DNA of 64,000 nucleotides from Peribacillus saganii (GCF_003429095.1 NZ_QVTE01000030.1:1-64000), one strand, 5' to 3'; numbered from the stretch's first letter, positions 1 through 9,763 are shown. The notes: generated from the letters alone by a model not told the origin. Program-made: numbers and translations.

Positions 1-68
1 CGAAGGCTAAGACCGCCCCGTCCTGTGGCAACGCCTTCATGACCTGCGTGCTGCAGGCCTAGCGAAGG
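1..68 (-). repeat. Dispersed hairpin repeat, partial copy
   Basis: This is the reverse complement of the repeat whose best copies lie near 56.8 and 57.2 kb. Both share the order GGCTAA, then the GTCCTGTGGCAACGCC hairpin arm, then a second G/C-rich arm. The window begins inside this copy, so its left end is unknown. It lies immediately before 5S-like sequence. Divergence from the 57 kb copies is clear, so it is an old copy. Confidence 0.6.
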
Positions 69-140
69 AAAGAGGACCGGAGTGTATTCTGTACATGAGG
101 ACCACAACGACTGAAGCTGACAAAGAGATTCGAAGTTCAT

Positions 141-293
141 CGCCGTTCAGGAGTAGAACACGGAAGTTAAGCTCGCGCGCCGATGGTAGTTGGGGTAAGT
201 AAGGAACTTCTGCTAAAGGCGGCCACGTCCTGTGGCCAACGCAGAAGTCAGCACATCGTGTGCAAGTCCTGCAAGAGTAGGACGTTGCCAGGC
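141..293 (+). pseudogene. 5S rRNA remnant interrupted by a repeat
   Basis: Two blocks match the 3' two thirds of Bacillus 5S rRNA: GAACACGGAAGTTAAGCTC (about 157-175) followed by GCGCCGATGGTAGTTGGGG (about 178-196), and CCTGCAAGAGTAGGACGTT onwards (268-293). In an intact 5S the short loop-E/helix-IV segment joins them. Here about 70 bases of the dispersed repeat sit between them. The first 40 bases of 5S, including the strand that should pair with the 3' end, are not recognisable. It is therefore probably not a functional 5S. The rRNA-type terminator follows directly, so the locus is likely the end of an rrn operon. A chimeric assembly is the alternative. Confidence 0.6.
203..268 (-). repeat. 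Dispersed repeat inside the 5S remnant
   Basis: The nested hairpin ACTTCTGC...GGCCACGTCCTGTGGCC...GCAGAAGT matches the antisense of the repeat core at 56.85 and 57.23 kb, which reads GTTGCCACAGGACGTGGCGAC there. Compensatory changes keep both stems intact while the primary sequence drifts (TTCTGC/GCAGAA here, against GAACGGC/GCCGTTC elsewhere). That suggests selection on, or a mobility role for, the folded form. Confidence 0.55.
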
Positions 294-335
294 ATAAAAA
301 AACGATCAGCTGATGCTGGTCATTTTTTTATGCCT
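291..335 (+). terminator. Intrinsic terminator of the rRNA locus
   Basis: GGCATAAAAAAA...GATCAGC, a TGAT loop, then GCTGGTC...TTTTTTTATGCC forms a long near-perfect stem with a T run on its descending arm. It directly follows the 5S-like 3' end, the usual position of an rrn operon terminator. Confidence 0.85.
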
Positions 336-530
336 TGTTTTTAAAATTAGGGATAAATACCTCTTAAAAAGGAGATGGGGGAGGCATATTTATTCAAAGG
401 GAAAGTAAGGGCATCTTCTCAGGCTCTTCTTATGCTAATCTTTAATAAGAATGGTGCAATGTTATGCAACAATTAGGCGGTTTTGGCAATTAATTTTGCT
501 GATGTAAAGAGAGTATATACTTTGCTATAA
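336..530. other. Intergenic, no gene seen
   Basis: Between the rRNA terminator and the regulator remnant I see no credible open frame, RNA motif or repeat. An A/G-rich stretch with SD-like GGAG motifs (370-386) is not followed by a usable reading frame. It probably contains decayed upstream parts of the regulator fragment that follows. Confidence 0.4.
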
Positions 531-788
531 GCGGTCCCAGAAGCCTTATAGGTACTTGAAAAAAAGAAAGAAGAAGAGACCTCATATTTGCGCTTAACAA
601 AGAGGGAAACAGAGGTTTTGAGGGAAATTGCAACGGGAAAAAGTAATAAAGAAATTGCCGCCGCTTTGTTTATTACTGAAAAAACAGTGAAAACCCATGT
701 ATCGAGTATTGTATCCAAACTAGGCCTCCAGGATCGGACTCAGGCGGCCCTGTATGCCGTTAAACAAGGAATTAGCCCGATTGCTTAA
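531..788 (+). pseudogene. LuxR/NarL-type response regulator remnant (HTH only)
   Basis: From the TTG at 588 the frame encodes 66 residues forming a complete LuxR-type helix-turn-helix: [20 protein letters not shown], then the recognition helix [18 protein letters not shown] and [11 protein letters not shown]. In NarL/FixJ response regulators this is the C-terminal DNA-binding domain. The same frame upstream reads AVPEAL, a stop at 549, then [12 protein letters not shown], which looks like the usual linker after a receiver domain. No receiver domain or phosphoacceptor Asp is found. I read it as the decayed tail of a two-component regulator. A free-standing HTH protein from the TTG is possible but has no clear ribosome site. 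Confidence 0.6.
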
Positions 789-856
789 TACATACATCAT
801 TCATCTGAGAGCAGAATAACGAGTAAAGTTGTTTTAAAGGGAGGGCAATACTTTTC

Positions 857-1057
857 GTGAACAAAAAAACGAAACAGATATTTGAGGTTGAAGAGGGTGA
901 AACCCTCGTAGAGTGCCTTAATAGAATCAGAGAAGCCGGATATTATCCTGTAAAAAGAACGGAAAAGCCAATTTTTGAGGAAAAAATAATAAATGGACAA
1001 AAGGAATATGAGCCAATAGACAGAAAAATTATTTTTGAAGCGAAGTTAATTGAGTAA
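857..1057 (+). CDS. yebG: NETI-motif family protein YebG
   Basis: This 66-residue protein belongs to the small NETI-motif family, whose B. subtilis member YebG is also encoded just upstream of purE. The family function is unknown. The diagnostic segment reads VEEGETLVECLNRI, with GETL in place of NETI, followed by the conserved GYYPVKR-x4-PIF and the RKIIFEAKL end. Translation most likely starts at the GTG at 857, with a GGGAGG site at about 840-845. There is no signal peptide or membrane segment. The stop codon overlaps the first PurR box of the pur operon, so the two units are packed tightly. Confidence 0.8.
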   Translation: MNKKTKQIFEVEEGETLVECLNRIREAGYYPVKRTEKPIFEEKIINGQKEYEPIDRKIIFEAKLIE

Positions 1058-1100
1058 AATCCGAACGTTAAGCTAATTACCATAAAAAATGTTCGAATTT
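1057..1100. promoter_or_regulatory. Two inverted PurR boxes (pur operator)
   Basis: AAATCCGAACGTT (1057-1069) matches the B. subtilis PurBox AWWWCCGAACWWT with one mismatch. The opposite strand of 1088-1100 reads AAATTCGAACATT, also one mismatch. The boxes are inverted with an 18-base gap, close to the arrangement required by PurR in B. subtilis. They end 5 bp before the -35 hexamer. PurR represses pur genes when PRPP is low. Confidence 0.85.
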
Positions 1101-1104
1101 ATGG

Positions 1105-1133
1105 TTGACTATGCCTTTTACCCTTGTTAAGAT
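1105..1133 (+). promoter_or_regulatory. Sigma-A promoter of the pur operon
   Basis: TTGACT (1105-1110), a 17-base spacer and TAAGAT (1128-1133) form a good vegetative promoter. It lies right after the PurR boxes and before the riboswitch, so transcription should start near 1140. Confidence 0.8.
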
Positions 1134-1151
1134 AAAAAAGTGATAAATAAG

Positions 1152-1226
1152 TTCTCTCATATAATACCGGGGATATGGCCCGAAAGTTTCTACCCAGCGA
1201 CCGTAAATAGCTGGACTATGAGAGAA
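1152..1226 (+). ncRNA. Guanine-class purine riboswitch
   Basis: P1 is formed by TTCTCTCATA (1152-1161) and TATGAGAGAA (1217-1226). The junction signatures ATATAAT, GATATGG, GTTTCTACC and CCGTAAAT are all present. The ligand-pairing position in GGACTATG is C (1216), which specifies guanine or hypoxanthine rather than adenine. It sits in the leader of the pur operon before a terminator, so guanine should cause premature termination. This is the known arrangement of the B. subtilis purE leader. Confidence 0.95.
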
Positions 1227-1276
1227 AGTGTCTTACTGGATGCTAGGTCTATTTAATTGTTGAACAAGGACTTTTC

Positions 1277-1330
1277 AATCCGGACAGACTACTTTCTCCG
1301 TGAAGTAGTTTGTCCGGATTTTTTCTTTTT
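1277..1330 (+). terminator. Riboswitch-controlled leader terminator
   Basis: AATCCGGACAGACTACTT pairs with AAGTAGTTTGTCCGGATT across a TCTCCGTG loop, and a T-rich tract follows. It lies between the guanine aptamer and purE, forming the expression platform. The ascending arm can compete with antitermination pairing, but I did not model that. Confidence 0.9.
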
Positions 1331-1363
1331 AAAGATAAAATAAAGCTGAGGGGAGCATGTGAT

Positions 1364-1852
1364 TTGAAACCGCAGATCGGAGTAATAATGGGGAGCATTT
1401 CTGATTGGGAAACAATGAAATATGCTTGTGAGGCGCTTGACCAGCTGGAAGTTCAATATGAAAAAAGAGTGATCTCTGCCCACCGGACACCTGACTTAAT
1501 GTTTGAATATGCAGAAAGCGCAAGGAACAGAGGCCTGAAAGTTATAATTGCCGGAGCTGGAGGGGCAGCACATCTGCCGGGCATGACAGCTGCCAAAACC
1601 ACTCTTCCTGTAATTGGGGTTCCGGTGCAATCAAAAGCCTTAAACGGGATGGACTCACTGCTTTCTATCGTTCAAATGCCTGGGGGAATCCCGGTTGCAA
1701 CAGTGGCAGTGGGTAAGGCAGGTGCAACTAACGCCGGGCTCCTGGCTGCACAAATCCTTTCCTGTACGGACGCCGAACTGGCGGAGCGACTGCAGACGAT
1801 GAGGGACGAAACAAAAGAAAAGGTGATTAGCAGCAATGAACAGCTTAAATAA
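1364..1852 (+). CDS. purE: N5-carboxyaminoimidazole ribonucleotide mutase
   Basis: Class I PurE converts N5-CAIR to CAIR in IMP synthesis in the cytoplasm, acting directly after PurK. The phosphate-binding loop GSISDW (residues 10-15) and SAHRTP with the catalytic His (H40) are present, as is the [12 protein letters not shown] segment. I chose the TTG at 1364, 162 residues, because GAGGGGAG lies 8 bases upstream. An in-frame start at 1310 would fall inside the riboswitch terminator and cannot be real. It is the first gene of the pur operon and overlaps purK by 17 bases, which suggests translational coupling. Confidence 0.95.
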   Translation: MKPQIGVIMGSISDWETMKYACEALDQLEVQYEKRVISAHRTPDLMFEYAESARNRGLKVIIAGAGGAAHLPGMTAAKTTLPVIGVPVQSKALNGMDSLLSIVQMPGGIPVATVAVGKAGATNAGLLAAQILSCTDAELAERLQTMRDETKEKVISSNEQLK

Positions 1853-2993
1853 TAAAGTTATTCTTCCGGGCTCTACAATTGGGATTATAGGAGGCGGCCA
1901 GTTAGGAAGAATGATGGCCCTTTCTGCTAAGGCATCGGGCTTTCGGATTGCGGTTCTTGACCCAGTTGAAGGGGGACCCTGCAGTGAAGTCGCTGAAATC
2001 GAAATTGTAGGCAATTATGATGATAAATATGCATTGAAGCAACTGGCTGATGTCAGTGATGTGATTACTTTTGAATTTGAAAATATTAACTCAGAGGCGC
2101 TTGATTGGCTGCAGCAGCACGCTTATGTGCCACAAGGAACAGAGCTTTTGAGGATTTCTCAGGATCGCATACAGGAAAAAGAGAGAATTAACGCCTCCGG
2201 AGCTAAGACGGCTCCTTATTTCCCGATAAGTGAACTAAGCGAACTTTATGATAGGATAGAAGCGCTGGGACTTCCGTGTGTTTTGAAGACAGCACGGGGA
2301 GGATACGATGGGAAGGGCCAATTGGTTATCCGGAACAGGGATGATATCGCAAAAGCAGATGCTCTCATCAAGCAAGGAACTTGTGTACTCGAAGCGTGGG
2401 TGCCTTTTACAATGGAAATTTCCGTCATAGTTGTACGCAAGGTGAACGGGGAGACAAGCTGTTTTCCAGTTGCAGAAAATGTTCATGTGAATAATATCCT
2501 GCATCAAACGATTGTACCAGCAAGGATACCGGAAACCGTTGCAAAGGCAGCCATTGAAAAAGCGATGCTGATTGCTGATGCTGTGGACCTTGTCGGCATC
2601 ATGGCTGTAGAGATGTTTGTTAAAGAGGACGGAGAAGTCATAATTAATGAATTGGCGCCGAGACCGCATAATACTGGTCATTTTTCCATTGAGGCGTGTA
2701 AAACTTCACAATTTGAACAGCATATCCGTGCGATTTGCAATTGGCCGCTCGGAAATACTGATTTGTATCAGCCAGCTGTAATGGTGAACATTCTTGGACA
2801 ACATATGGGCAAATTAATGGAAACAATCCCTTCCCTGCAGGATTGGAAAGTCCATCTCTACGGTAAAAAAGATGCGAAAAATAACCGGAAAATGGGACAT
2901 GTAAATATTCTTAAGGGAACCTCCGAAGAGGCACTGTCTGATGCGAAGGCCAGCGGAATTTGGGAAGAAGGAAATGGAGGCAGCGATAGATGA
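1836..2993 (+). CDS. purK: 5-(carboxyamino)imidazole ribonucleotide synthase
   Basis: PurK is an ATP-grasp enzyme that carboxylates AIR with bicarbonate and ATP to give N5-CAIR for PurE. The N-terminal nucleotide fold shows [13 protein letters not shown] near residues 14-27. The ATP-grasp core contains [12 protein letters not shown] and the metal-binding [12 protein letters not shown]. The length, 385 residues, is normal for the family. The ATG at 1836 lies inside purE and the stop overlaps the purB start by 4 bases (ATGA), so purE, purK and purB are probably translated as a coupled set. Confidence 0.95.
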   Translation: MNSLNNKVILPGSTIGIIGGGQLGRMMALSAKASGFRIAVLDPVEGGPCSEVAEIEIVGNYDDKYALKQLADVSDVITFEFENINSEALDWLQQHAYVPQGTELLRISQDRIQEKERINASGAKTAPYFPISELSELYDRIEALGLPCVLKTARGGYDGKGQLVIRNRDDIAKADALIKQGTCVLEAWVPFTMEISVIVVRKVNGETSCFPVAENVHVNNILHQTIVPARIPETVAKAAIEKAMLIADAVDLVGIMAVEMFVKEDGEVIINELAPRPHNTGHFSIEACKTSQFEQHIRAICNWPLGNTDLYQPAVMVNILGQHMGKLMETIPSLQDWKVHLYGKKDAKNNRKMGHVNILKGTSEEALSDAKASGIWEEGNGGSDR

Positions 2994-4282
2994 TTGAAAG
3001 ATATACAAGACCGGAAATGGGTGCTGTTTGGAAAGAAGAAAACAAGTTCAAAGCATGGCTGGAAGTTGAGATATTAGCATGTGAAGCATGGGCTGAGCTT
3101 GGTGCAATTCCAAAGGACGACGTTAAGCTTTTACGTGAGAATGCTACATTCAATATTGACCGCATTAATGAAATTGAACAAGAGACTCGCCATGATGTAG
3201 TTGCTTTTACAAGGGCTGTTTCCGAAACTCTTGGAGAAGAACGCAAATGGGTGCATTATGGATTGACTTCAACTGATGTGGTTGATACTGCACTTTCCTA
3301 TATGCTTAGACAGGCCAATGGGATTTTGCAAAGGGATATTGAAAACTTTATCGAAATCCTTGGCGATAAGGCTAAAGAACATAAATACACCGTTATGATG
3401 GGCCGTACGCATGGAGTGCATGCTGAGCCTACAACATTCGGCTTGAAGCTTGGCCTCTGGTATGAAGAAATGAAACGGAATCTTGAACGCTTTGTTGAAG
3501 CAAGAAGGAATATTGAGGTAGGCAAGATTTCAGGTGCGGTCGGAACATATGCAAACATTGACCCTTTCGTGGAGAGCTATGTGTGTGAAAACCTTGGCTT
3601 AAAAGCAGCACCGATTTCAACACAGACACTGCAGCGTGACCGCCATGCGCAATATATGAGCGTACTGGCTTTAATCGCTACGTCTATTGAAAAATTCGCA
3701 GTGGAAGTCCGCGGCTTGCAAAAGAGTGAGACGCGTGAAGTGGAAGAGTTTTTCGCAAAAGGTCAAAAGGGTTCGTCAGCGATGCCGCATAAAAGGAATC
3801 CAATTGGTTCTGAAAATATGACAGGAATCGCAAGGGTTATCCGTGGTTATATGATGACTGCTTATGAAAATGTCCCATTATGGCATGAGAGAGATATCTC
3901 CCATTCTTCTGCTGAGCGGATCATACTCCCTGATGCAACAATTGCATTAAATTACATGCTGAATCGCTTTGGAAATATCATAAAAAACCTTACAGTTTAT
4001 CCTGAAAATATGAAACGGAACATGGACAGAACGTTAGGTCTTATTTATTCTCAGCGTGTCCTTCTTGCGCTGATTGATAAAGGACTGGTACGTGAGGAAG
4101 CGTATGACACGGTTCAGCCTAAAGCAATGGAGGCTTGGGAGCGCCAGGTTCCTTTCCGCCAGCTGCTTGAAGAGGATGAGAAAATCACAAACCTGCTGTC
4201 TAAAGAAGAATTGGATGATTGTTTTGATTACAACCATCATTTGCAAAAAGTAGATTTTATTTTTGAACGATTAGGCCTTTAA
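2990..4282 (+). CDS. purB: Adenylosuccinate lyase
   Basis: PurB removes fumarate twice in purine synthesis: from SAICAR to give AICAR, and from adenylosuccinate to give AMP. The fumarase/aspartase superfamily signature [10 protein letters not shown] is at about residues 262-271. Conserved TSTDVVDTA and [10 protein letters not shown] blocks supply substrate-binding and general-acid residues. The 430-residue length is typical for Bacillus. It starts with ATGA overlap on purK. The enzyme is expected to be a soluble homotetramer with active sites shared between subunits. Confidence 0.97.
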   Translation: MIERYTRPEMGAVWKEENKFKAWLEVEILACEAWAELGAIPKDDVKLLRENATFNIDRINEIEQETRHDVVAFTRAVSETLGEERKWVHYGLTSTDVVDTALSYMLRQANGILQRDIENFIEILGDKAKEHKYTVMMGRTHGVHAEPTTFGLKLGLWYEEMKRNLERFVEARRNIEVGKISGAVGTYANIDPFVESYVCENLGLKAAPISTQTLQRDRHAQYMSVLALIATSIEKFAVEVRGLQKSETREVEEFFAKGQKGSSAMPHKRNPIGSENMTGIARVIRGYMMTAYENVPLWHERDISHSSAERIILPDATIALNYMLNRFGNIIKNLTVYPENMKRNMDRTLGLIYSQRVLLALIDKGLVREEAYDTVQPKAMEAWERQVPFRQLLEEDEKITNLLSKEELDDCFDYNHHLQKVDFIFERLGL

Positions 4283-4287
4283 GAACT

Positions 4288-4315
4288 GTTCCCGGCCGTT
4301 CCATTTGGCCGGGAC
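4288..4315 (+). other. Strong hairpin between purB and purC
   Basis: GTTCCCGGCC and GGCCGGGAC form a 9-10 bp GC-rich stem with a short loop directly after purB. There is no T run right behind it; A-rich sequence follows instead. It is more likely an mRNA-stability or processing element than a full terminator, since the pur genes continue downstream without an obvious new promoter. Confidence 0.5.
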
Positions 4316-4364
4316 TTCTGAAAAAAATTTAGAGTAAGAATACTATTGAAACGGATGGTGCGAT

Positions 4365-5084
4365 ATGGAGAAGCGGGCTCTTTTATATGAAGGAAAAGCC
4401 AAAAGGGTATATGCAACAAACGACGATTCAGTGGTTTGGATTGAATATAAAGATGAGGCAACTGCCTTTAATGGGCAGAAGAAAGCTGAAATCAGCGGCA
4501 AGGGAGTCTTGAATAATGCCATTACAAGCTTGCTTTTTGCCAGACTGAAGGAAGAGGGCATCTCGTCTCATTTCATCGAACAGATTTCTGACCGTGAGCA
4601 GCTCGTGAAAAAGGTATCCATCATTCCGCTTGAAGTAGTGGTCCGCAATGTTGCGGCAGGTACACTTGCCAGCCGGATTGGATATCCAGAAGGAAAGGCA
4701 TTAAAGAAGCCGCTTGTTGAATTTTATTACAAGGATGATGAGCTGGGCGACCCGCTAATCACAGATGCGCATATAGAAGAATTGCAGATTGCAGGCCTGG
4801 ATGATGTTAGATTGCTAGAACAGAAGGCGCTAAAGGTAAATGCAGTTTTATCAAGCTTTTTTGCAGACATGAATATCCGCCTGATTGATTTTAAGCTGGA
4901 ATTTGGAACAACAGCCGAAGGAGAAATTTTGCTGGCGGATGAAATTTCACCGGACACATGCAGATTATGGGATGCAACAACTTATGAAAAGCTTGATAAG
5001 GATGTATTCCGTCGCGATTTAGGCAGTTTGACGGATACTTACAAAAAACTACTTTCTAGGCTGGGAGGACAACAGCATGTATAA
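4365..5084 (+). CDS. purC: SAICAR synthetase
   Basis: PurC joins CAIR and L-aspartate with ATP to give SAICAR. The N-terminal LLYEGKAKRVY is the nucleotide-binding signature. EVVVRNVAAGTLASR and the LADEISPDTCRLW block with acidic metal ligands are conserved. At 239 residues it is a standalone bacterial PurC. The ribosome site (GGATGG) is weaker than those of its neighbours, and an 82-base gap with a hairpin precedes it. The stop overlaps purS by 8 bases. Confidence 0.96.
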   Translation: MEKRALLYEGKAKRVYATNDDSVVWIEYKDEATAFNGQKKAEISGKGVLNNAITSLLFARLKEEGISSHFIEQISDREQLVKKVSIIPLEVVVRNVAAGTLASRIGYPEGKALKKPLVEFYYKDDELGDPLITDAHIEELQIAGLDDVRLLEQKALKVNAVLSSFFADMNIRLIDFKLEFGTTAEGEILLADEISPDTCRLWDATTYEKLDKDVFRRDLGSLTDTYKKLLSRLGGQQHV

Positions 5085-5331
5085 AGTCAAAGTATATGTA
5101 ACACTTCGTGAAAGCGTATTGGATCCACAAGGTTCTGCGGTGGTTCATTCTCTGCACAGCATGAATTATAAAGAGGTTCAGGAAGTCCGCATTGGAAAAT
5201 ATATGGAACTTACGATTGAAAAGACTAGCCGTGATATCGACGAAACGGTAAAGGAATTGTGTGAAAAGCTTCTGGCTAATACAGTAATTGAGGACTACCG
5301 TTATGAAGTTGAGGAGGTCGTCGCACAGTGA
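5077..5331 (+). CDS. purS: FGAM synthase small subunit
   Basis: PurS (84 residues) is the small subunit of the three-part formylglycinamidine ribonucleotide synthase of Gram-positive bacteria, bridging PurL and PurQ. It shows the family pattern [18 protein letters not shown] near the N-terminus, then [10 protein letters not shown] good GGGAGG site precedes the ATG. It overlaps both purC (8 bases) and purQ (4 bases), fitting fixed stoichiometry with its partners. Confidence 0.96.
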   Translation: MYKVKVYVTLRESVLDPQGSAVVHSLHSMNYKEVQEVRIGKYMELTIEKTSRDIDETVKELCEKLLANTVIEDYRYEVEEVVAQ

Positions 5332-6014
5332 AATTTGCGGTAATCGTATTTCCGGGATCCAATTGTGATGCTGATATGTATCACGCCATTAAAGATAGTC
5401 TGGGCGAGGATGTTGAATACGTTCCCCATACTGCAAGTTCACTAGAAGGCTTTGATGGAGTTCTGCTTCCTGGCGGCTTCTCATACGGAGATTATTTGCG
5501 CTCTGGCGCTATTGCACGCTTCTCGAATGTTATGCCCGAGGTAATCCGTGCTGCTGAAGCTGGAAAACCGGTTCTTGGTGTTTGCAATGGCTTTCAAATT
5601 CTTCTGGAAGCCGGATTGCTTCCAGGTGCAATGAGAAGGAACGACTCCTTGAAATTCATTTGCAAACCTACCATTCTAAAAGTAGAGAATGCAAATACAC
5701 AATTTACGAACGCTTACACTGAAGGGGAAACGATCCAGATACCGGTCGCACACGGAGAAGGCAATTATTATTGTGACGAGAGAACCCTCTCTGAACTAAA
5801 AGATAATAACCGAATCGTGTTTACCTACGATGGTGAAAACCCGAATGGAAGTGTATCTGATATCGCAGGAATTATAAATGAGCAGGGAAATGTTCTTGGC
5901 ATGATGCCCCATCCTGAGCGTGCAGCTGATTCGCTGCTGGGAAGTAAGGATGGTTTGAAGTTATTTCAATCAATTGTAAAGAGCTGGAGGGAATCAAATG
6001 CTGTCAACGCTTGA
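5328..6014 (+). CDS. purQ: FGAM synthase glutaminase subunit
   Basis: PurQ is the class I glutamine amidotransferase that feeds ammonia to PurL. The catalytic triad is visible: the nucleophile Cys86 in GVCNGFQ, with His195 and Glu197 in [24 protein letters not shown] is the usual oxyanion and interface region. It has 228 residues, normal for the small Gram-positive form. It overlaps purS by 4 bases and purL by 17. Confidence 0.97.
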   Translation: MKFAVIVFPGSNCDADMYHAIKDSLGEDVEYVPHTASSLEGFDGVLLPGGFSYGDYLRSGAIARFSNVMPEVIRAAEAGKPVLGVCNGFQILLEAGLLPGAMRRNDSLKFICKPTILKVENANTQFTNAYTEGETIQIPVAHGEGNYYCDERTLSELKDNNRIVFTYDGENPNGSVSDIAGIINEQGNVLGMMPHPERAADSLLGSKDGLKLFQSIVKSWRESNAVNA

Positions 6015-8217
6015 ACCAACACCGGAAAAAATCAAGGCGGATAGAATCTACGCAGAGATGGGATTGTCAGATGAAGAGTTTGCAATGATCGAATCTATTA
6101 TTGGCCGAACTCCGAACTTCACCGAAACCGGCTTGTTTTCGGTTATGTGGTCTGAGCATTGTTCATATAAAAACTCCAAGCCAGTATTAAAGAGGTTCCC
6201 TGTAACAGGAGAGAAAGTGCTTCAGGGACCGGGTGAAGGTGCAGGGATCGTCGATATCGGGGATAAGCAAGCAGTTGTTTTTAAAATTGAGAGCCACAAT
6301 CATCCGACTGCGATCGAACCTTACCAGGGTGCTGCCACAGGCGTTGGCGGAATCATCCGTGACGTATTCTCAATGGGTGCACGCCCGATTGCCCTATTAA
6401 ACTCACTTCGTTTTGGCGAGTTGGATAATCCGCGTACGAAATATATTTTTAAAGAAGCAGTGGCGGGCATTGCAGGCTATGGCAACTGTATTGGCATTCC
6501 GACTGTCGGAGGGGAAATCCAATTCGACCCGGCATATGCAGGCAATCCGCTTATGAATGCAATGTGTGTCGGTTTAATCAATCATGAAGATATCAAGAAA
6601 GGCCAGGCGCATGGTGTCGGAAATACCGTTATGTATGTTGGGGCTAAAACAGGCCGCGATGGAATTCACGGAGCTACCTTTGCTTCCGAAGAACTTTCAA
6701 CCGGTTCAGATTCAAAACGAGCTGCTGTCCAGGTTGGAGATCCGTTTATGGAAAAGTTGCTGCTTGAAGCCTGTCTTGAACTGATTCATTCGGACGCATT
6801 AGTCGGCATTCAGGACATGGGTGCTGCTGGACTTACAAGTTCCTCAGCTGAAATGGCAAGCAAGGCTGGGTCTGGCATAGAAATGAACCTTGATCTGGTT
6901 CCACAGCGTGAGCCTGGAATGACAGCATATGAGATGATGCTTTCGGAATCCCAGGAACGCATGCTGATTGTTGTGAAAAAGGGAAGGGAACAGGAAATTA
7001 TAGATCTATTTGCTAAACACGGCCTTGATGCTGCTGCCATCGGTGTTGTAACAGACGATCAAAAACTTCGTCTTATACATCAAGGGGAAGTAGTTGCTGA
7101 CGTTCCTGTTGATGCACTTGCAGAAGAAGCACCTGTGTATAACAAGCCATCCCGCATGCCAGAATACTTTATTGAATTTCAGGAAATGGACACTGACATT
7201 ACAAGTGTGGATGATTATAAAGATACCTTGGTTTCACTACTATCCCAGCCGACTATCGCAAGCAAGGAATGGGTATACGAGCAATACGATTATCAAGTCG
7301 GCACGAATACGGCGGTTACACCTGGATCAGATGCTGCTGTGCTTCGTATCCGCGGCACAAACAAGGCGCTGGCCATGACAACGGACTGTAACTCCCGCTA
7401 TATATATTTAGATCCGGAAACAGGCGGAAAAATTGCCGTTGCTGAGGCAGCGCGAAACATTATCTGCTCTGGGGCCGAACCGCTGGCTATCACGGACTGT
7501 CTCAATTTTGGAAGCCCGGAAAAGCCAGAAATCTTCTGGCAGCTTGAAAAAGCCGCCGATGGAATCAGTGAAGCATGCAGAACATTGGAAGCACCTGTAA
7601 TCGGCGGAAATGTTTCGCTCTATAACGAAACGAATGGCGAAGCTATTTATCCGACACCTGTTATTGGAATGGTCGGTTTAATAAAAGATCTTAAACATAT
7701 TACTACTCAGCAATTTAAACAAGCAGGAGACCTAGTTTATCTTGTTGGTGAAACGGGTTCTGATTTTGGCGGAAGCGAGCTGCAGAAACTGCTTTACGGC
7801 CGTATCTTTGGTCAGGCTCCAGCTATTGATCTTGAAACAGAACAAAAGCGCCAGCAGCAAATACTGGCTGCGATTCGCAGCGGAGTAGTAGCATCTGCCC
7901 ATGATGTGTCAGAAGGCGGATTGGCAACAGCGGTAGCCGAGTCCTTATTTGGAACTGATTTAGGAGCTGCCGTTACAGTATCCGGTAACCCGATTGCAGG
8001 GCTGTTTGCTGAAACACAATCAAGATTCTTAGTTACGGTGAAGCCGGAACAAAAGGGTGCTTTTGAAGAGTTAGTCGAAGATGCGAAGCTAATTGGTGAG
8101 GTTACAAATGCTCCTGTTCTTCGTATTTCAAGTGAAACAGGCTCAAGCCTAGTAGAAGCAGAAGTAAGTGAATTGTTAACAGCCTGGAAAGGAGCGATCC
8201 CATGCTTGCTGAATTAA
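5998..8217 (+). CDS. purL: FGAM synthase synthetase subunit
   Basis: The small-type PurL (739 residues) uses ATP and PurQ-derived ammonia to convert FGAR to FGAM. Two AIRS-like halves are visible: the first has [10 protein letters not shown] and [20 protein letters not shown], the second has [14 protein letters not shown] and [10 protein letters not shown]. Start at the ATG at 5998 inside the purQ 3' end, behind a GGAGGG site. The length matches the PurLQS-type enzyme rather than the 1,300-residue proteobacterial fusion. It overlaps purF by 16 bases. Confidence 0.97.
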   Translation: MLSTLEPTPEKIKADRIYAEMGLSDEEFAMIESIIGRTPNFTETGLFSVMWSEHCSYKNSKPVLKRFPVTGEKVLQGPGEGAGIVDIGDKQAVVFKIESHNHPTAIEPYQGAATGVGGIIRDVFSMGARPIALLNSLRFGELDNPRTKYIFKEAVAGIAGYGNCIGIPTVGGEIQFDPAYAGNPLMNAMCVGLINHEDIKKGQAHGVGNTVMYVGAKTGRDGIHGATFASEELSTGSDSKRAAVQVGDPFMEKLLLEACLELIHSDALVGIQDMGAAGLTSSSAEMASKAGSGIEMNLDLVPQREPGMTAYEMMLSESQERMLIVVKKGREQEIIDLFAKHGLDAAAIGVVTDDQKLRLIHQGEVVADVPVDALAEEAPVYNKPSRMPEYFIEFQEMDTDITSVDDYKDTLVSLLSQPTIASKEWVYEQYDYQVGTNTAVTPGSDAAVLRIRGTNKALAMTTDCNSRYIYLDPETGGKIAVAEAARNIICSGAEPLAITDCLNFGSPEKPEIFWQLEKAADGISEACRTLEAPVIGGNVSLYNETNGEAIYPTPVIGMVGLIKDLKHITTQQFKQAGDLVYLVGETGSDFGGSELQKLLYGRIFGQAPAIDLETEQKRQQQILAAIRSGVVASAHDVSEGGLATAVAESLFGTDLGAAVTVSGNPIAGLFAETQSRFLVTVKPEQKGAFEELVEDAKLIGEVTNAPVLRISSETGSSLVEAEVSELLTAWKGAIPCLLN

Positions 8218-9614
8218 AAGGCTTGAATGAGGAATGCGGCGTTTTTGGAATCTGGGGGCATCCTGATGCTGCCCAGATTACCTATTATGGATTGCACAGC
8301 CTTCAGCACCGCGGCCAGGAAGGCGCAGGGATGGTCTTAACAAATGGTGAAACTCTTACCGGGATAAAAGGTGAGGGGCTTGTAACAGAGGTTTTTACCG
8401 CAGATAAAATGAAAGATATATATGGTAAAGCATCTATTGGCCATGTCCGCTATGCAACGGCAGGCGGCGGCGGGTACGAAAATGTTCAGCCGCTTTTATT
8501 CCGCGCCCAAAGCGGAAGCCTTGCTCTTGCCCATAATGGGAATTTGGTAAATGCCGTTCAGCTTAGAGGCCAGCTTGAAGCACAGGGAAGTATTTTTCAA
8601 ACATCTTCAGATACCGAAGTCCTGGCGCATTTGATTAAGCGCGGCGGTTTCGCCGATCTGAAGGAACGAGTGAAAAACGCGTTAGGCATGATTAAAGGGG
8701 CATATGCGTTCTTGATCATGACTGAATCGGAAATGATTGTGGCCCTTGACCCGCTTGGCTTAAGGCCGCTTTCTCTTGGCAAGATTGGGGACGCATATGT
8801 GGTCGCGTCCGAAACATGTGCTTTGGATATAACAGGTGCTGAGTTTATTCGTGACATTGAACCCGGTGAACTGATGATTATCAATGATGAGGGTATTACA
8901 TCAGAACGTTTCGCTCATTCAAGCAGCCGCTCTATGTGCACGATGGAATATGTTTATTTTTCAAGGCCTGACAGCAATATAGACGGAATCAATGTCCATA
9001 CAGCGAGAAAAAATCTGGGCAAGAGGCTTGCGATGGAGGCATTGATAGAAGCGGATGTTGTAACAGGTGTACCTGATTCCAGTATCTCAGTCGCAATCGG
9101 CTATGCAGAAGCATCCGGTATCCCTTATGAAATGGGACTCATCAAAAATCGGTATGTCGGCCGCACATTCATTCAGCCGTCCCAATCACTGCGAGAGCAA
9201 GGGGTAAAAATGAAGCTGTCCCCTGTTAGAGGCGTAGTGGAAGGGAAACGGGTTGTGATGGTGGATGATTCGATCGTAAGAGGAACGACCAGTAAGCGCA
9301 TCGTTTCGATGTTAAAAGAGGCCGGTGCATTAGAGGTCCATGTTTGTATCAGCTCACCTCCGATTAAGAATCCATGTTTTTACGGTATTGATACTTCTTC
9401 GAGAGAAGAACTGATTGCTGCCTCTCATTCAGTTGAAGAACTTCGTGAGATGATTGGAGCGGATTCACTGACATTTTTAAGCATTGAAGGAATGGTTGAA
9501 GGTATTGGCAGACCATTTGAAGGGGAAACCCGCGGACAATGCCTGGCATGCTTCAATGGGAAATATCCAACAGAAATTTACGGAGAAACGATTGAAAATT
9601 CGCAGAAATGCTAA
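8202..9614 (+). CDS. purF: Amidophosphoribosyltransferase
   Basis: PurF makes 5-phosphoribosylamine from PRPP and glutamine, the committed step of the pathway. The 11-residue propeptide [11 protein letters not shown] precedes Cys12, the N-terminal nucleophile, as in the B. subtilis enzyme. The PRPP loop [16 protein letters not shown] is near residues 346-361. Cysteines in [12 protein letters not shown] and the [10 protein letters not shown] end match the [4Fe-4S] ligands of the Bacillus enzyme, used for oxygen-dependent turnover. Length is 470 residues. Confidence 0.97.
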   Translation: MLAELKGLNEECGVFGIWGHPDAAQITYYGLHSLQHRGQEGAGMVLTNGETLTGIKGEGLVTEVFTADKMKDIYGKASIGHVRYATAGGGGYENVQPLLFRAQSGSLALAHNGNLVNAVQLRGQLEAQGSIFQTSSDTEVLAHLIKRGGFADLKERVKNALGMIKGAYAFLIMTESEMIVALDPLGLRPLSLGKIGDAYVVASETCALDITGAEFIRDIEPGELMIINDEGITSERFAHSSSRSMCTMEYVYFSRPDSNIDGINVHTARKNLGKRLAMEALIEADVVTGVPDSSISVAIGYAEASGIPYEMGLIKNRYVGRTFIQPSQSLREQGVKMKLSPVRGVVEGKRVVMVDDSIVRGTTSKRIVSMLKEAGALEVHVCISSPPIKNPCFYGIDTSSREELIAASHSVEELREMIGADSLTFLSIEGMVEGIGRPFEGETRGQCLACFNGKYPTEIYGETIENSQKC

Positions 9615-9676
9615 TGTTCAGCCGGATTTGGATAAAAAGATAAGAACAATTAAATGAGAATGTTAGACAAGTGTTT

Positions 9677-9748
9677 AGCGCAAGCAGCTCCAGCAGCTTC
9701 TTTGAAGGGAAAAAGCCCTCAAGCGTCAGGGCACTTGCGCTTTTCGTA
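9677..9748 (+). repeat. Short inverted repeat between purF and purM
   Basis: AGCGCAAG and CTTGCGCT pair across about 55 bases that contain a second hairpin (GGG/CCC) and the words AGCTCCAGCA and CTTGCGCTTTTCGT. Those words also bound the long dispersed repeat copies at 57 kb. This looks like an internally deleted derivative of that repeat left inside the operon. Confidence 0.5.
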
Positions 9749-9763
9749 ATAGGAGGAATATAA

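Noticed and set aside
1-335. tRNA genes after the rRNA locus
   Set aside because: No cloverleaf or tRNA consensus (such as GGTTCGAATCC with a matching acceptor stem) is present in this stretch or elsewhere in the window.
1310-1363. Upstream extension of purE to 1310
   Set aside because: It would start inside the riboswitch terminator stem; a TTG at 1364 has a proper ribosome site and gives the family length.
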